From contig CAXIPT010000002.1 of assembly GCA_964030475.1 (NCBI GenBank), positions 10,426,458-10,490,457 on the forward strand: a DNA stretch of 64,000 nucleotides, in the 5' to 3' direction. This DNA comes from Tethya wilhelma (taxonomy: Eukaryota > Porifera > Demospongiae > Tethyida > Tethyidae). Below are positions 62,545-64,000 of the stretch, one piece after another. Within the stretch, counting starts at the first letter, position 1; every line of letters begins with the position of its first letter. Below the pieces are notes generated by a model. That model did not search any database. It was not told the DNA's origin and worked only from the letters and a program-made list of their open reading frames with translations. A program made the position numbers and the translations under genes.

Positions 62545-62664
62545 CTGCCAAGAGAGGGAAGAGATACACCCATTAGGACAGACACAGGTGTTCATGGTTG
62601 ATGCAACCACTTCTAATTCTACATCAGCACTTGCCAATGGATTGCATCATTAATTTCAGTTGTC

Positions 62665-64000
62665 AAGAACCTAAACCCATCACACGTGATGAGAAACCAA
62701 GAACCTAGCAACACATTATTACTCATATCTCACCCAAAGAAGGTCGTATTGAGATGGGACTTGCACCATTGTGATCAGCATGAAGAGATCTTTTAAATAA
62801 AATGGTTTCTTTTGAAAATTGAAAAATGGCCTTTTTTGTCAAAAAATCACACTTGACCAAAGGCTATAATCCATGGTTTTGGTGATTTTTTTTCAAAATT
62901 AAATCTTGGTATGAACCATATCATTTGAAAGATCTCTTCAAGCTGATCACAATGGTACCAATTCGAGCTTCATACGACCTTCCTAGGCTGAGAAGTTTTT
63001 GATAAAGTGTTGAGAACCTAAACCCATCATACGAGATGAGAAACCAAGAACCTAAACCCATCACACATGATGAGAAACCAAGAACCTAAACCCATCACAT
63101 GTGATGAGGAACCAAGAACCTAAACCCATCACACGTGATGAGAAACCAAGATCCTAGCAACACATTATTACTCATATCTCAGCCCAAGAAGGTCCTATTG
63201 AGATGGGACTTGCACCATTGTGATCAGCATGAAGAGATCTTTCAAATAAAATGGTTTCTTTTGAAAATTGAAAAATGGCCTTTTTTGTCAAAAATCACAC
63301 TTGACCAAAGGCTATATATAATCCATGGTTTTGGTGATTTTTTTTCAAAATTAAATCTTGGTATAAACCATATCATTTGAAAGATCTCTTCAAGCTGATC
63401 ACAATGGTACCAATTCGAGCTTCACACGACCTTCCTAGACTGAGAAATTTTTGATAAAGTGTTGAGAACCTAAACCCATCATACGTGATGAGAAACCAAG
63501 AACCTAAACCCATCACACGTGATGAGAAACCAAGAACCTAAACCCATCACATGTGATGAGGAACCAAGAACCTAAACCCATCACACGTGATGAGAAACCA
63601 AGAACCTAAACCCATCACACGTGATGAGGAACCAAGAACCTAAACCCATCACACGTGATGAGAAACCAAGAACCTAGCAACACATTATTACTCATATCTC
63701 AGCCCAAGAAGGTCGTATTGAGATGGGACTTGCACCATTGTGATCAGCATGAAGAGATCTTTTAAATAAAATGGTTTCTTTTGAAAATTGAAAAATGGCC
63801 TTTTTTTGTCAAAAATCACACTTGACCAAAGGCTATGGTTTTGGTGATTTTTTTTCAAAATTAAATCTTGGTATAAACCATATCATTTGAAAGATCTCTT
63901 CAAGCTGATCACAATGGTACCAATTCGAGCTTCATACGACCTTCCTAGACTGAGAAATTTTTGATAAAGTGTTGAGAACCTAAACCCATCATACGAGATG
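62665..64000. repeat. Composite tandem array: 34-bp minisatellite plus ~250-bp hairpin units
   Basis: A 34-bp unit (AACCTAAACCCATCACACG then TGATGAGAAACCAAG) occurs once near 62670, four times at 63010-63150 and six times at 63463-63672. Each block ends in AACCTAGCAACACATTATTA and then a palindromic segment (62739-62993, 63187-63438, 63707-63950). The higher-order period is about 450 and 520 bp, the difference being added minisatellite units. The array continues past the window edge. The unit centre TCACACGTGATGA is itself nearly palindromic. Confidence 0.9.

Noticed and set aside
62665..64000. Regularly repeated ~34-bp units suggestive of a CRISPR array
   Set aside because: The units are directly tandem with no unique spacers, in eukaryotic DNA with spliced genes. 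It is a minisatellite.

Overview
This window is intron-rich animal nuclear DNA. The genes are metazoan: an OSR1/SPAK kinase with its C-terminal CCT domain, a Ral GTPase, a Grb7-like adaptor, ACMSD, LANCL, TTC19, SPC25, SARNP, NOL11 and an N-terminal Tousled-like kinase fragment. Two tandem QRRRW/SWGTRE chitin synthases and two intronless alpha-carbonic anhydrases sit among them. Short GT-AG introns, 75-300 bp gene spacing and many small inverted-repeat elements fit an early-branching animal. A sponge is my best guess; this is inference, not proof. Exon coordinates come from hand-splicing GT-AG sites; for most genes the exon lengths sum to an exact multiple of three.

Layout. 0.1-0.3 kb: DTWD1-like exon (-). 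0.9-7.9 kb: OSR1/SPAK kinase (+). 8.2-9.3 and 10.4-11.6 kb: convergent histidine-phosphatase paralogues, the second cut by an N. 11.8-27.2 kb: two tandem chitin synthases (-), each carrying two C-terminal SAM domains. 28.3-30.6 kb: two intronless carbonic anhydrases (-). 30.8-36.7 kb: TTC19 (-) with a sequence gap. 36.9-38.6 kb: unrecognised gene (+). 38.8-41.3 kb: LANCL (-). 41.6-49.2 kb: SAM-RA-PH-SH2 adaptor (+). 49.9-52.2 kb: divergent Ral (-) and GTPBP10 (+). 52.5-56.1 kb: divergent ACMSD (-) and SPC25 (+). 56.2-57.6 kb: SARNP (-). 57.9-61.5 kb: NOL11 (-). 61.6-62.3 kb: Tousled-like kinase 5' part (+), cut by an N. 62.4-62.5 kb: 2-oxoglutarate dehydrogenase E1 exon (-). 62.7-64 kb: composite tandem satellite.

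Assembly. Single N characters at 4098, 20631, 31349 and 43979 each join two near-identical copies of 1-1.8 kb. They look like unmerged haplotype or contig overlaps, so exons of four genes appear twice. Single Ns at 10431 and 62403 cut genes. A 19-N gap at 35471-35489 probably hides a TTC19 exon.

Gene relationships. Many neighbours are divergent pairs with 75-270 bp between start codons, several with CACGTG or E2F-like motifs. TTC19, GTPBP10 and the second carbonic anhydrase are known or predicted to be mitochondrial. The paralogue pairs (chitin synthases, carbonic anhydrases, histidine phosphatases) are adjacent and look like local duplications. The least expected items are the tandem-SAM chitin synthases, the SAM-bearing Grb7-like adaptor, a hammerhead-ribozyme-like hairpin in a LANCL intron, and a set of small inverted-repeat elements sharing one terminal motif.
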